Below the pieces are notes generated by a model. It did not search any database. It saw nothing but the letters and a program-made list of their open reading frames with translations, and was not told the DNA's origin. This document shows, in pieces, positions 44,331 to 56,095 of a DNA stretch of 64,000 bases. Position numbers and translations under genes: made by a program. The stretch is from Macrocybe gigantea. Its lineage: Eukaryota > Basidiomycota > Agaricomycetes > Agaricales > Callistosporiaceae. The DNA lies in the NCBI GenBank assembly GCA_011319805.1, contig SJRY01000236.1:124001-188000 (forward strand). Direction: 5' to 3'. Numbering within the stretch: position 1 is the stretch's first letter; each line of letters starts with the position of its first letter.

Positions 44331-45544
44331 ATGGTCTCCCGCATTCCCCCTCGTCTCCATCCCCTTCTTTGCACTCACCGACGTTCTGCTCCCCGTGTCG
44401 CCCGCACACGCCATGCGCACTCTCCTTCGTCCATATCCGACCCCAGTCCGCACACCTCCAACTCGGTCGCCATGTCCCACCCGATGGACCCGTCCAACAC
44501 GCTAAACGCAAGCCCACACTCGTTCCCGCCGCATGACCCGCCCAAGAGCTCGTCCTCTGGCTACACCTCGTCTCTTGCACAGGATCCGCTGCATACCAGC
44601 CTCGCCAAATCGCCGCCTCTGTCCGATGTGCCATCGACGACCCTTGCGCCCGTCGCCCCGGCATACTCGAAACCGCCATTCCACACGCATGCCTTCTTCG
44701 CCGCGCTTGAAAAGTCGTTCCCAACGATCACTGCACGGAGCCTCATGCGCGCTACTAGGGCCCTGCTTGTCGACCGCATCGGCAAAGTGCGCAGAGAAGG
44801 CCTCACCGTCAAGGACCTCGACAACGTGCGTCATTCTTCAAGGTTGCTGCATCGGAAAAGAAATCTGATCCTCTTCATCCTATAGCAAGCCTACCTTTTC
44901 CGCGCTGCAATGTCGGAACTGCGTGCGGAAATAACGATGATGACGAAGAACGACGCCGCTGCTATACGCACTTCGACAGCTGCACTGCGCAGAGAAGTTG
45001 AGAAGCTGGACCTCAAGATGAAAGAGGACATTGGCACCCTCAAACATGAGTGCGTTTCGATTTTCGCAATCCGACCTGAGTTCACTCTAATGGATTTACT
45101 TGCCAAGGATTCAAATGGAGCTTGATACCAGGAAGAACGAGGCCAAAGCGGATCTCAAACGGCAAGACATTACTCTAGAAGTAATTCGTTTCTCTCTGCT
45201 ATGCCTGCATCCTCATTATTCACGTCGTGTCGTGTTACAGGAACTTCGAAACAGAGCCATAGTCAACCTTAGCGATCTTCGAGCGAATGTTGAGGAGATC
45301 AAATGGGAAAACATGCGCCGGGCTGTTCGTGAGTATTTGCGCTTTCTCCCTTGCTTACGCTGTCTTCTTAATTCTTTCCATAGTGACCCTCGTGGCGTTC
45401 TCTATTGTGATCGTGATAGGGATGGAATTTCGACCCAAATCCAAGCCCAAAGCCGCATCGATGCCTGTCCCACCGCCCCCCGAACATCCCGAACTGCAGT
45501 CACAACATATCGAAGGACACGAAGAACCGGTCCTGACGGGATGA
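44331..45544 (+). CDS. MCUR1/Fmp32 family mitochondrial coiled-coil protein (DUF1640)
   Basis: Start [20 protein letters not shown] suggests a mitochondrial presequence. The conserved core is [76 protein letters not shown] and a final membrane helix [12 protein letters not shown], then a Pro/Lys tail. This is the DUF1640 family that includes yeast Fmp32 and animal MCUR1/CCDC90, inner-membrane proteins with matrix coiled coils linked to respiratory complex assembly and calcium uptake. Five exons join in frame. The start at 44331 is chosen over an earlier Met because of the presequence. Confidence 0.87.
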
Positions 45545-45716
45545 ACAATTCGATGTCTTCTCACGTCCATAGACCATTTTCAAGAGGGTATTGTATTTCT
45601 GTTTATTACAACGCACATCTTTACACTTGTAGCCTTGTTCTATGCCTATGTATAGACCATTATCCCGCACCTTTCTACTACTCGTACATAGAGGGTTCAT
45701 CTATTGTCTCCCGTAA

Positions 45717-46325
45717 TCAACGAAGGCCCGTTTTCTCGAATTTTGAAGACAAGTCATCGATGGCTTTCGCCTTATCGGACACCGCCTTCGCATTTGCGGT
45801 ATTATCAGCGTTCAATGAAGGAGGCGGTGATGCTTCTTTTGCGGCCGTAGTTTTCGAGGCTCCGGCACCGTCGGGTTTGATCTTTGGCGGTGTCTCTTCC
45901 TCTTCCTCATCCTCCCAGCTATCAGGGACGGCCCGCTTTTCTTCTCGCCTCTCCTTCCGCTTGGCGTTCTTTTTCGCGCTCTTGGTCATCGGCTTGGATG
46001 TGGCGGCAGGCTGAGATGGCGGCACCCAGCCGACGATATGTCCCTTAGACAGCGCGTTCGCGTCCATCTGTTGCTGCCGCGTCCCCCTAAACCGCCGCAC
46101 ATCCTCCTGCGGCGTGAATCCGGGGCGTATTTTGATCTGCTTGCGGACTCTGTGGTCGCCGATGCATCATCAGAAGTGCGCCACAGCACAGAAATCGTCG
46201 AAACAAGAGACTAGGACGCACGTTCCATCAGCCCTTTTGGATTCAGGAATGACTCTCTCTAGTGTTTGCGGGTCGATGGCGATGCCCGACAGGGTCTGCT
46301 CTGGCTGGATAGGTGGTCTCGACAT
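45717..46325 (-). CDS. Partner of Y14-Mago (PYM/Wibg)
   Basis: Exon 1 starts MSRPPIQPEQTLSGIAIDPQ and includes LERVIPESKRADGT, and exon 2 has IRPGFTPQEDVRRFRGTRQQ and VGWVPPSQPAA, then a Lys-rich SAKKNAKRKERREEKRA and an acidic middle. The N-terminal SGIxIDPxTxERVIPxSxRPDGTxRK motif is the Mago-Y14 binding region of PYM, which strips exon junction complexes from translating mRNA. About 180 residues. Stop at 45717-45719. Both exons are in frame. Confidence 0.9.
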
Positions 46326-46380
46326 TGCAGATAACGTGAAAGCAGTATATACTCCGTGGGAAACTTGACTTGAACACGCC
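46326..46380. promoter_or_regulatory. 55-bp bidirectional promoter, PYM and Gpn3
   Basis: Two divergent ATGs lie only 55 bp apart, so the two transcripts must start within or very near this gap or overlap. No TATA box is visible. Confidence 0.5.
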
Positions 46381-47615
46381 ATGCGCTACGCCGTCCTCGT
46401 CACCGGCCCAGCAGGCGCTGGAAAGTCGACTTTTTCTGCTGCTTTCCTCACGCATCTTCAGACTTCTCGTAGGACGGGTCACCTTGTGAATCTCGACCCC
46501 GCAGCGGCCCCTTCGAGTTTCGAGTATGGCCCTGTCATCGACATTAAAGACCTTGTCAGTCTCGAAGACGTGATGGACGAACTTAAATACGGCCCTAACG
46601 GTGGTCTTGTGTATTGTTTCGAGTGAGTGAGTGTGTCTAGTGTTCTTCGCCCTCGTCTCATTGCCTGACGGAAAACTGCCAGATATCTGATGCAAAATAT
46701 GGATTGGCTAGAAGAAGAATTGGGCTCGTTCGAGGATGACTATCTCGTCATAGATTGTCCCGGTACGTCGGCAATTTTCATGCGCGAATCAATTGGTGCT
46801 GAGCTGTCTCGTTAATTTTAGGTCAGATAGAACTCTATACGCACCACCCATTTCTACCGACGCTCGTGAAAAATTTGACGAGACTGGGTATCCGCACATG
46901 CGCCGTGTATCTCATTGAGTCGCAGTTCATGGAGGACAAGTACAAGTTCTTCAGGTACGTGGTGATTTTGCCATCTGGTGCATCGAACAGTTTCGTGACT
47001 CCTTTTTCCTGGCTTCCGTAGCGGGGTTCTGTCCGCCATGTCCGCCATGGTCAACCTTGAGATTCCATGGATCAATGTCATGTCGAAGATGGACCTCGTC
47101 ACCTCCAGCGGTGATGACTCCGGAAAAGGAAGGAACGGTATCCGGCGGCGTAGAGATATTTCAAGGCATGCAGTCCTTCTTCAAAGTCCTCATCCCTTTG
47201 CGTCTCACTTAGTTCTCGCGTTCTATGCTCTAGATTCCTAGAGCCAGATCCCTTGTTGCTTGCTGCGGAGCCTGGCAAAGAAGCGAATATCACTAACCCA
47301 AAATTTCATGCGCTGAATCAGGCTATTGTGCAATTGGTGCCTTCTCTTGTCTGCCATCTTCCGTATGTTGCTCACGCAGTCTAGATTGAAGATCACCCGT
47401 TGGTGTCATTTTTGCCTCTTGACCTGACGGATCCGGACTCCCTAGAGACTGTGATAAGTCACATTGACTATACAATGCAGTATGGTGAGGGCGAGGAGCC
47501 CAAAGAAGTGAGTAACATCCCGTTCACATCGTCGTGTACATGTCTGATTTTATTTGTATTATTTTTTTTGCAGCCGCTTGATATGGACGAAGGGGACTTC
47601 AAGGATATGGAGTGA
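46381..47615 (+). CDS. gpn3: GPN-loop GTPase 3
   Basis: Exon 1 starts [20 protein letters not shown] (Walker A), and includes [20 protein letters not shown] and [20 protein letters not shown] with the Gly-Pro-Asn loop. Later exons give [25 protein letters not shown] and [19 protein letters not shown]-loop GTPases escort RNA polymerase II into the nucleus and Gpn3 works with Gpn1. Eight or so exons appear in frame; the last, [13 protein letters not shown], ends at 47613-47615. Length, about 290 residues, is normal. Confidence 0.94.
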
Positions 47616-47838
47616 AGTCCTGGGCTTGATGATGAAGAGGCTGGATGTAGCGTACCGCAAACTTGTACCGACTAATGTGACTATTGTGTAGTTTCGCGAA
47701 TTTTTGATGAAAGAGTTCCAAGGGGCAAATGAAACGTGGGTATGACAAAATTCTGTTTTCGATTTTATATAACTACCTCTGCCTCCAGTGACCACACAGT
47801 AGTCCTCGTCCAGCTTATTTCCGTCCACCTGTCCATCC

Positions 47839-48353
47839 ATGACTACTTACTACCCCTCGCAAGGCTCCCATTACGCCCAACCAGCAGTGGTGTATGCCCC
47901 CAGCAATCAAGGTTACTACGCTGATGGCTACTATCCTGGCAATGGAGGTGTTGCATATGTGCCCACCCACTCCAGCCGTCGCAGCCGGAGACACCACCAC
48001 CACCATCATCATCACGACGAGGTCGTTGCTCCAGTCGTTGCCTCTAGCGCCCCAGTCGTCGTTGTAAGTTCCGCGCCCCACCCCACATCCCTCTCATGAG
48101 ACTCTAGCTTCACTATCCATAGGCTTCCACTAGTCATGGCGACGGCTATTACCACGACGGACACCACCACCACCATCTCTCGATAGGGGAGCGTATCCGT
48201 CGGTTTTTCGGTTTAGCGCCCAGAGGTTATTATAAATACAAGTCGAACAAGGGCTTCTGGGGCTTCCTTGGTCACTCTCGCAGGCAAAGATACATGGACG
48301 CACGAACGGGCACCGAAGTGGATAGAAAAGGCAGACCTATTTACAGAGTCTGA
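47839..48353 (+). CDS. Histidine-rich small protein with conserved C-terminus
   Basis: Exon 1 begins MTTYYPSQGSHYAQPAVVYA, carries SSRRSRRHHHHHHHHDEVVA (eight consecutive His) and ends in a Val-rich tail. Exon 2 adds YYHDGHHHHHLSIGERIRRF, FGLAPRGYYKYKSNKGFWGF and RQRYMDARTGTEVDRKGRPI. Combined ~150 residues. The C-terminal SIGERIRRFFGLAPR...DARTG..VDRxGRPIYRV looks like a family I recall from mushroom genomes, but no function is known to me. The His runs may bind metal. The intron at 48066-48121 has GTAAGT and TAG. Stop 48351-48353. Confidence 0.7.
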
Positions 48354-48639
48354 TCCATGGGTGGTAACGAGCCGCAATGGTTTTATGATCGCACATTCCA
48401 AGCTGATGGTTCTTTCTTGCTGGTTGCTTTTGGCTATCATATGTACTCAGATGTTGTAAGTATTGTTAATCTTTGTTGTATACACTAGTATCACATCCTG
48501 TATCAAGGAAAAGTTATGTGAATTTACAAAAGCCGAGGGGAAGTCAGAGAAAAGGAGAGCTATCCATAAATTGGGAATTGAAGAAAGGTCAAATCTCAGG
48601 GGAAAAATGAACAGAGTCTGGAGGCAGTCCATGCTTTGG

Positions 48640-51600
48640 TCAATAATCCATTCCCATTTTCGCGGCTTCCTGCCACAGTTCTATCTGAGAAAGGACTTCA
48701 GAAACGATGGCAACGGCCTTCTTCTGGTATTCCACCTGCGTTGCATCGGAAAGCAGATCCTTCCAAAGGACCGAAAGGTTGACTTCAACCTGACGGTACA
48801 ATAAGCTGACGGCGACAGGGAAGCAAAAAAAAAAGCAAAGAATGTTTTGCGACGCACCTTCTGTGCGAGATCGCCCAGTGCGTTATTGAGAGCATCACCG
48901 ACAGCATTGGCAGCATCCGATAATCGATCCATAATTGTCGATGCACCGCCCTCAAAGATTCCATCCTTGTGATCATCCACGTAGGTTCTGAAAATTGCCT
49001 AGTTGAAAACTGTCAATGATGGGCTCCATATGCGAGCGGACAATCCATCACCTTTTGTCGAACAACACTTCCACGTCCGCGCTCTTCCGTAGCTCGATCG
49101 TATCCTTCGATCAGTCGAGCCTGCACATGAGGAGCCAAACAGCGCGAGATCTCCTTTTGCTGGGCACTCATCGTGTCTTTGACAGCATCCATCGTCTTCT
49201 GCAGTGCTACTCGTGCATCTTCTAGACATAAATTACCTTGGAGCTTAGTCCGTTTCTTCAGACTAGCCGCAGCTGATCCTTCCACATCTTTGAGCAGTTG
49301 GACAATAACGTCAAGGATCGCTTTCTCAAATGGTTGGAAGAGATCTGATTCGAAAATTTTGCTCCAAGAATGAGCGACGTTTCTTGTGAGTGGTGCAACA
49401 AGATCCATATTGAGATCTCGTCGCCATGACCCGTGTCGACGAAGAGCTGCTCACGTTAATGACGGAGACAAGTCACAGGGCTGATATGCTCACTAGCACG
49501 GTAGCTCATCCAGTGTGTTGTATTTGCAAGTTCATCGACCGTCTCCACAGCCAAATTAGCAGCCTAAAACTGGGCTTGATACTTGAGTTGTGCTGTGGAA
49601 AGGTCTGAACTCACGTTTACCGCCCCAGCCCTGCATTTCGCCTCTAGACCTTCTTTGAAGCAAGTTTTCAACTCTTCCACATTCTTATCGACAACAGCCT
49701 TGAAATCCTGGATTTCTATAAGTCTTTTCACCATCTTATCATTTGCACTGTTTGAATCATACCTTCCTAAGCCGAAGGCAGACTCCAACTCCTTCGTGAC
49801 TCACACCGACCTCTGTCGCAGACATTATCTCTGGGTTATGCTTTGCAAACATTTTTGTCAGGATGCTGTCACTGAAAACGCTGTCCCAGACAACGCCGAG
49901 CTTGCTTAAAGGGTCATCCCGCACAACAGTCTCCCACTTGTTCCGCAGAGCCTCACAGTCCTCAGCGTTGACTTCTTCCGCACCAACAAGGAATGTATCG
50001 ACCGATACAGCAAACGCCTTGATGCGTTCCATATATTTATGGGCCGCTTTTTTGTGCGAAGACGTGGCTAATTCGCGACACCAAATTCGCAAATCGGGTA
50101 TGCCAGTATCTTGGACATTTGAGAAGCATGTTGGCTCGCCGTCGCCTTCTACTTGACCTGCACGTACTGCTTGGACAAGGTCATGCAATAACTGATAGGC
50201 TATTCTTACCTCTGATGCGAATATAGTCTCTGCTCGAGCAAGTGAAAACTGGAAGGTCAATGGCATCATAGTCTGGTACTAGTTAGCGGGCAGAAATGGA
50301 TAACGAGGAGCGGTAAAAGCACCTCTTAAATTTTCGGATGGATCAAAAGCAAGAGGATTCCGCGCTTCCGCCGCAGCGTCTGAATGAAAACGGCAGTCAG
50401 TTGAAATTCCAACGAAATCCAGTGGAGATTGCCATTACCGTCCAATTCTTTGAGACCAGTTCGGAAGTCTTCTTTCAGACTGTCACGCGAGGACTGTCAA
50501 TATGGTGAGAAATATTCTGCTTCATTAGTCCGCAACTTCATACCTCCGAACGCTTTAACGAGCAGTAGGCGTTCTTCTCCCTCTGGACTCTGGCGACGTT
50601 TGTGCTAATCGCGGAGATTTGGTCTGCAAGTTCCTTGGATTGTCGACGCGCGTCAAAGAGCTTCTTCCGCAAAGACTTGACGAGGTGCTTTGATTCTTTT
50701 ATTTTTTGTCCCAGATCCTCTTTCGTTTCCGTTCGATCATAATCAACAGCGATGTCATCTTCATCTTCTGTCTCTTCACTGACCTCATCCGACGCCGAAT
50801 CATAGTTCGAGTCGACGGCATCGGATTCACTGGAAGAGTGGATGTTTATGGAACTGGTGCTAATATCATCATCCGACGCCGAGACCATAGACCCGTCTTC
50901 ATCGTCTGATGACGGACTTTCTCGCCGCTTCTTGTGCGAACCTTTTCTGCCGGACCGAATGTTCTTACGCTTTTTTCCCTTCGTCGTTGCAGCTTTCATT
51001 GTCCGAGGTGTGACGGGCATGTTTTCCTTCAGGGCTTCAAGACGATTTTCGTAGTCTTTAAGACACTCGCGGGCATGCTTGAGTTCACTCTTCTCAATAT
51101 CTAGCAAATATGTTCACCATACACTACCTCTGAATGGATGGAAGGTAAAACATACTCTTAGCAAGTCGGTTAGCTTCGGCCTTTTGCGTTTTCAAGTTTC
51201 GTGTCTTTTCTGCATATTCACACAATTTGTTCTCGATCTCTCCTAATTCAGGATCGTCTTTCAAATTCAAAGAATGGATAACCTCGGAACAAGAAATGTC
51301 GTCGCATTTGCTGGCTATACGAAGACTGAGTGGATGGAAGTCCGTATTTTACTTCCGCAACTTACCTATAAAGGTGATCGTATGGTCGTCGTAGCTATTG
51401 CATTCATGGATCAACAACAGATTCGACAGTACGACACACATCACCTACCTTCCATCTTTCAACGGAACATTGGTTTCGAGGTCAGTCGGGTGAAAGCTAT
51501 GATATAATGATCCAAAACATACCCACTACAGAAATTTAGCAGCACGAACCAACAGTATGGAAAATGAAACTCTTACTGAGCAACTGCATTTTAAATGCTT

Positions 51601-53425
51601 CGCCGAGAAGATCTACAAGAAATACGTTTTCATGTGTCAGTGCCATCGTTTCCATGCAGCAATCCGAAACAAGCACCCTTCGCAGTCTTGTCGTCGACTG
51701 CTCTTGTGGTAGGTGCCAAAATCCAAATACAATTGCAGTTTTTCATGTAATCCTTAGCAATCTTATTTCGGGCAGCATTAGCATCCGCCACACCTAGCGG
51801 CAATTGGAAAATGAGAGACTCTCCGCAGTCTGAATTTGGACATACCAGGCAAGTCAACCAAAATGCTACCAGTCGAAAGCGCAGGAGATGAGCAGCGAAT
51901 TTTTACGTTTCGTATCAGAGGCCACAGCGCTGCAGCGTCTGATTGATCGCCATTAGAGTTAGTTTGTCCTCTAGCTTCATCCATGAGGTCGGCGTCTTTT
52001 GGCTTCTTGTGCTTATCCTTCTTGTCGCGTCGTTTCTGGTCCTTCGAGTCTATGTATTTGCCGATCGCCTTCGTAAATGCCTCTGAATCCGTGGCTCTCA
52101 CGGTTTCCCTGGTGCCAAGCATTTCTGCAACCACTAGGAACACTTCTTGAACGACGACTCAAGCGTGGGTGGAAGCATAACTCACTGGTATCGTATTGAA
52201 GGATTTGGTCAACGTTCATATTGACAAGCTCGTCTTGCATAATTGATGGGTAAACTGCATGCAGCTACAGCAAGATCAGATGTAGTACACCTGACACGCG
52301 CATTGCCGACCTTGTGCCAGGCAACGCCAGCTTCACTCTTCAAGTCAGTGCTTCGTCTGAGTTTTCCGTTCTCGTCGATCAAATCCGAAAGCAACACCGA
52401 CAGCTCAGCACGCCATTCGGCTTCGCTTAAGAATGCCACGTCTGCCTCTATAGTAGATTTGTTGTGGTAAGATATCTCAGTGGCAACAGCCGTACAAGCT
52501 AAATTACGCATTTGAGTAGCGACGGACATGCTACAGTGGAAATCAACTTACCTCGCATCCCGCTAGTGGGGACTATGTTGTCTGTGCATTTGCTATGTTA
52601 TTAACTGCAAAAATTCTCTGGCGCAAAAAAAATCACCGTCTAAAAGCGCATTCATCAACGACGACTTTCCAGCGCCGGTGGCTACGAAGGTGAGAACGAT
52701 CAACGAGCGCGTATTGTTATGCTGACATACCGCCACAAACTGCGATCATCGTTGCTGGGTAGCTTTGCAACCGAAGGCTGAGGCCACTATGAGCATGAGT
52801 CAAACAAGCACTAGCCAGGGGACACGAACCCGTCAAGCTCCCTGGTCCACACATCTTGCCGCAGCTGACTTCCCAGACGCAAGTCTTTAAGACACACATT
52901 GATAGACTCTACCATGGACAGTCCTTCCTTCAGAACGTTTTCTGGCGTATAATCGATATCCGCTGCTGAACTGTAGACGGTATGAGGCATGGCTGGAAAT
53001 ATATTTGTCGCCAGCACGGTTTGTGATGTTACTCCTATTGGTGCTGCTTCTTCCTGAGATGGTGTCTCTACCGCTTCCTCCTTCTTCGGTAAATTGTTCA
53101 GTGGATTCTGGTTCGTAGACTGGTCGGAAGGCAGTAACTCATGCCTGCGCATATCCTGAAAATCGCGAAATGAGAAAACATAAGACAAGTAAAGCGCGTC
53201 AATAAACTGACAGAAGGCGACATGCACGTTCCTTCTGACTTTACGACCCTGCTCGACGAAGAAGACATCCTGTTTTCGTAGGCAGAACGCGTTAGAGGCA
53301 TCAAATCCGGCTCTCGTGGTTCACTTTTCACGTTTGACTAGCGAATGTCAGGGGCGTCGAACGCATTAAATAACCATTGCACATACAGGTCCGTTGCCCA
53401 TACTTGTGTTCTCGTCGTCGGCCAT
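48640..53425 (-). CDS. Large dynamin-family GTPase, SLIP-GC-like
   Basis: Start MADDENTSMGNGP at 53425; RMSSSSSRVVKSEG and DMRRHELLPSDQ; then the GTPase domain: ATGAGKSSLMNALLD (G1), PTSGMRACTA, VDLPGVADANAAR (G3 DLPG), ASKCDDISC (G4). C-terminal helical stalk exons are long, with an acidic and Lys-rich insert (KKRKNIRSGRKGSHKKRRES) and a final VEVNLSVLWKDLLSDATQVE. SLIP-GC-type dynamin relatives are large nuclear GTPases described in vertebrate germinal-centre cells, with distant fungal relatives of unknown role. The basic clusters suggest a nuclear protein. Over 15 exons; internal edges near 50300-51100 are approximate. Confidence 0.78.
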
Positions 53426-53727
53426 TACCAACTGATCCAACGGGTCGTTGTGTGCAAAGGGGTATAGCTGCTAAGTACTATGTGACGCTACCACGTGACC
53501 GTGCGCGTGCATGATATTTTGCACTGTTGACAATGAGGAGGCAATGTACACCTTCTGAGATAGCATTACAGTCTCGTCGCGTGCCGCATTAGGATCTTCA
53601 TCGGTCATGCCTTGCTTTCGCTGCAGCCTGCAGTCATATATGCTCTTAGGAAATGTTGCTTCTATATATGTAAGTTACTAACAGTAGAGGCTACAAGCGT
53701 GATCGCGATTCCCTTCTGGTACCAGTG
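53426..53727. other. Intergenic between the GTPase start and the next gene's 3' end
   Basis: These 302 bp hold the promoter of the large GTPase and the 3' end of the next gene. I see no exon. Confidence 0.45.
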
Positions 53728-55929
53728 TTAGAGGCGTTGAGGATACCAATGGTTCGCGATATGTCTCGCAACATATGCTTCTGCCTCGGATACTGCAGCC
53801 GGTTCGCTGATGCCGTTGAATCGCATTGCGTTGCCTTCGTGCGCCGCATGTCCGTACAGTAAAACGCGGCCTTCGCAAAATCCCGCCTCCAATGCGAAAA
53901 TCGAACCCTTGTCCTGGCCATCTGATGCGGATCCTAAAAACCCCTCGCTATAACATGGATCTGGTTCAGAAAGATTTTCCACATCTTCTGATGCAGAGTA
54001 CGGGCTTGGATAACCAGGATCCTCGAACGCAGCACATGATGGAAAGTTGTTCTCGGGGATGCGTTGTCGGAGTCCCTGTCTAGGATCATGAAGATAAACA
54101 GTGAACGGGTCGGATGCCATGCCCGTCGAGAAGTCGTTCCCAGAGAAAAAAACCAGTGATGGACTATCGTCTTCTGCGCTTGTACAACTGATGGCTGCGC
54201 CAGTAGCCGTCCCCTCAAAATCTTCCTCAAGCACAGGCAAGTCATCATCGTGAACGACGAGCCCATCGAGAAAGGTATCATCTAAGAGGACCGCATGGCA
54301 GACGGTTGGATCAGTGTGGGTATGCTCCGAATGGCCCCCGCAAGTAACCGTATTGCCTAGTCCGTGATAGTGACAGTGAACTAGAGTAGCATCGCACCTC
54401 ATGTCTGAAGATGTTGAAAGGTCTTCGTCGTGGCCATAATTTGCATTACTGGCGTCTTCAGGGTCTTGATTAATGACCGCTGCCATCACTTCGTCTTGGT
54501 CTTTAGAAAAATACTTTGAAAGGACGTCTGGCCCTGTAGCGGGGCTAGAACTCGGAAAAGGTGGTCCAGAAAATGGCACCGACGCAACTTCTGTCCTCAA
54601 GAATTGCGGTCTATCACTTGCATCGGCTCCTTTTCTCTGTTCAGGGGCTAAGCGTGTCAGCGAAGGGTGTGGCGGAGCAGTCGGCGCTGCGAGCTTCTCT
54701 AGAAATGGTTGCGTTTCGAGGACGATGTCGCCTGGTCCTTCAACCGATGTTGCATTCGATGGGAGCACGCCATCGGAGTTCTCGATATCCCATACAACCG
54801 ATCTAGAGCAGTCCGTCGGAGTTTGGCTTTCTCTGAAATTCTTGATTTCTAGTTTCTTGTGACCCTTTGTGCTACTGCTAGACAAAGGAGTGGCATGTTT
54901 GAAATGATGAGAGGTCTTATTTGAAGTCTGCCCGTCAGAAACGGATCCACAAGCACTCTCCAGGTCTTCGGAGAGTTGAAATGCGCCAGATAGATCTGTC
55001 CCTTTTCCTTCATGTCGGAGCCTTTTTGTATTCAGAAAGGCCGCTTCAGAAAACGTCCCAGTCCATCTGCCTGTGTACACCAGGTCAATTTCAGTCCAAT
55101 GAGCTACACCAGATATTTTACTTCGTTTGCGATACGATTTGTTAAGGTTGACTTTCGCTGAAGCTTTCCCTTTGCAGAAGACTCCAAGACATGGAAGCGG
55201 TCGTTTCATCTAACAAAAGGTGAAACTTGTGACCTTTTTCTTTTCTTACTGCTCTCTTACCGTTAACCGACTTCCTCCTACATTGGTGGCTACGAATCCG
55301 TGCATCAAAGCGAATCCGGCGTTCTCGCCGTCCTTACGACGTTTGTTACCCTGGCGTTTCTCGTTCGAGGGCCTTGGAGTATCTCGCCGATGGCCTTTCA
55401 TGGCAGCTTGATTCTCGCGTCTCTTCTTCCTGCGTTCCCGGAGTCCTGTTGTCCATATTGTCACAGGTAAAACATGCGAAATGAGTTTGACCATACTCTT
55501 TTTGAGGCTATTAGCTCCTGTATCTGACGTGCTGTTTGTTAGGCACACGGATAGTGGCGGCCGCTTCTCAGCGTGCTGATTCTGTTTCGTTTCTCGACCA
55601 GGCTGGATTGCTTCCGATGCATTCTCAGATTGGCGCGTAGTAGATGGTTCATTATGCTGACAGTGGTTTGAAGCTGCGTTGGTGGAGCGATGCCTCAGAA
55701 CTGGAGTGTCGAACCCAAGCTGCTCAAAGGGCTTTTTGACAGTGTTCGGAAGAGGCGGCGGCGTTGTTGACGCGTTTGATTTTGACGAGAGGTTTTCAAA
55801 GGCTTGCGCTGCATGAGTTTTTTTATATCGTTTCTGATCATCCAAAAAGGACCTAATCCATTGTCGTTTGTCGAGAGCAGGCACCTCTGATAATTGGCTG
55901 GACAAATCCTGGGGCTTGGATAAGGGCAT
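53728..55929 (-). CDS. Unknown ~720-residue protein with His/Cys cluster
   Basis: Two exons joined by a 54-nt intron (about 55206-55250) give one long protein. It starts MPLSKPQDLSSQLSEVPALD and has a basic middle (RERRKKRRENQAAMKGHRR). The second exon begins MKRPLPCLGVFCKGK, is Ser/Pro-rich and mostly acidic, and holds a cluster of His and Cys (HCHYHGLGNTVTCGGHSEHT, then HTDPTVCH). It ends EAYVARHIANHWYPQRL. I recognise no domain. The His/Cys cluster may bind zinc, and the rest looks disordered, as in transcription or chromatin regulators; that is inference. Confidence 0.72.
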
Positions 55930-56013
55930 TGATGGGCGAAATCAAGAAAATTAAAGAACGCTGATCATGACACGCCTTTGTTTGGCTATTCATATTGACA
56001 CAAAGTACAAGTC

Positions 56014-56034
56014 TTTAAGCTTTAAGCTTTAAGC
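56014..56034. repeat. Three copies of a 7-bp tandem repeat (TTTAAGC)
   Basis: TTTAAGC occurs three times in tandem between the start of the unknown gene and the end of the MFS permease copy 3. It is a simple local duplication. Confidence 0.8.
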
Positions 56035-56095
56035 CGTATATACGAAATAGATATTCCTGGACACAATTAGCAGAGATCATGCAAACGAATTATAC

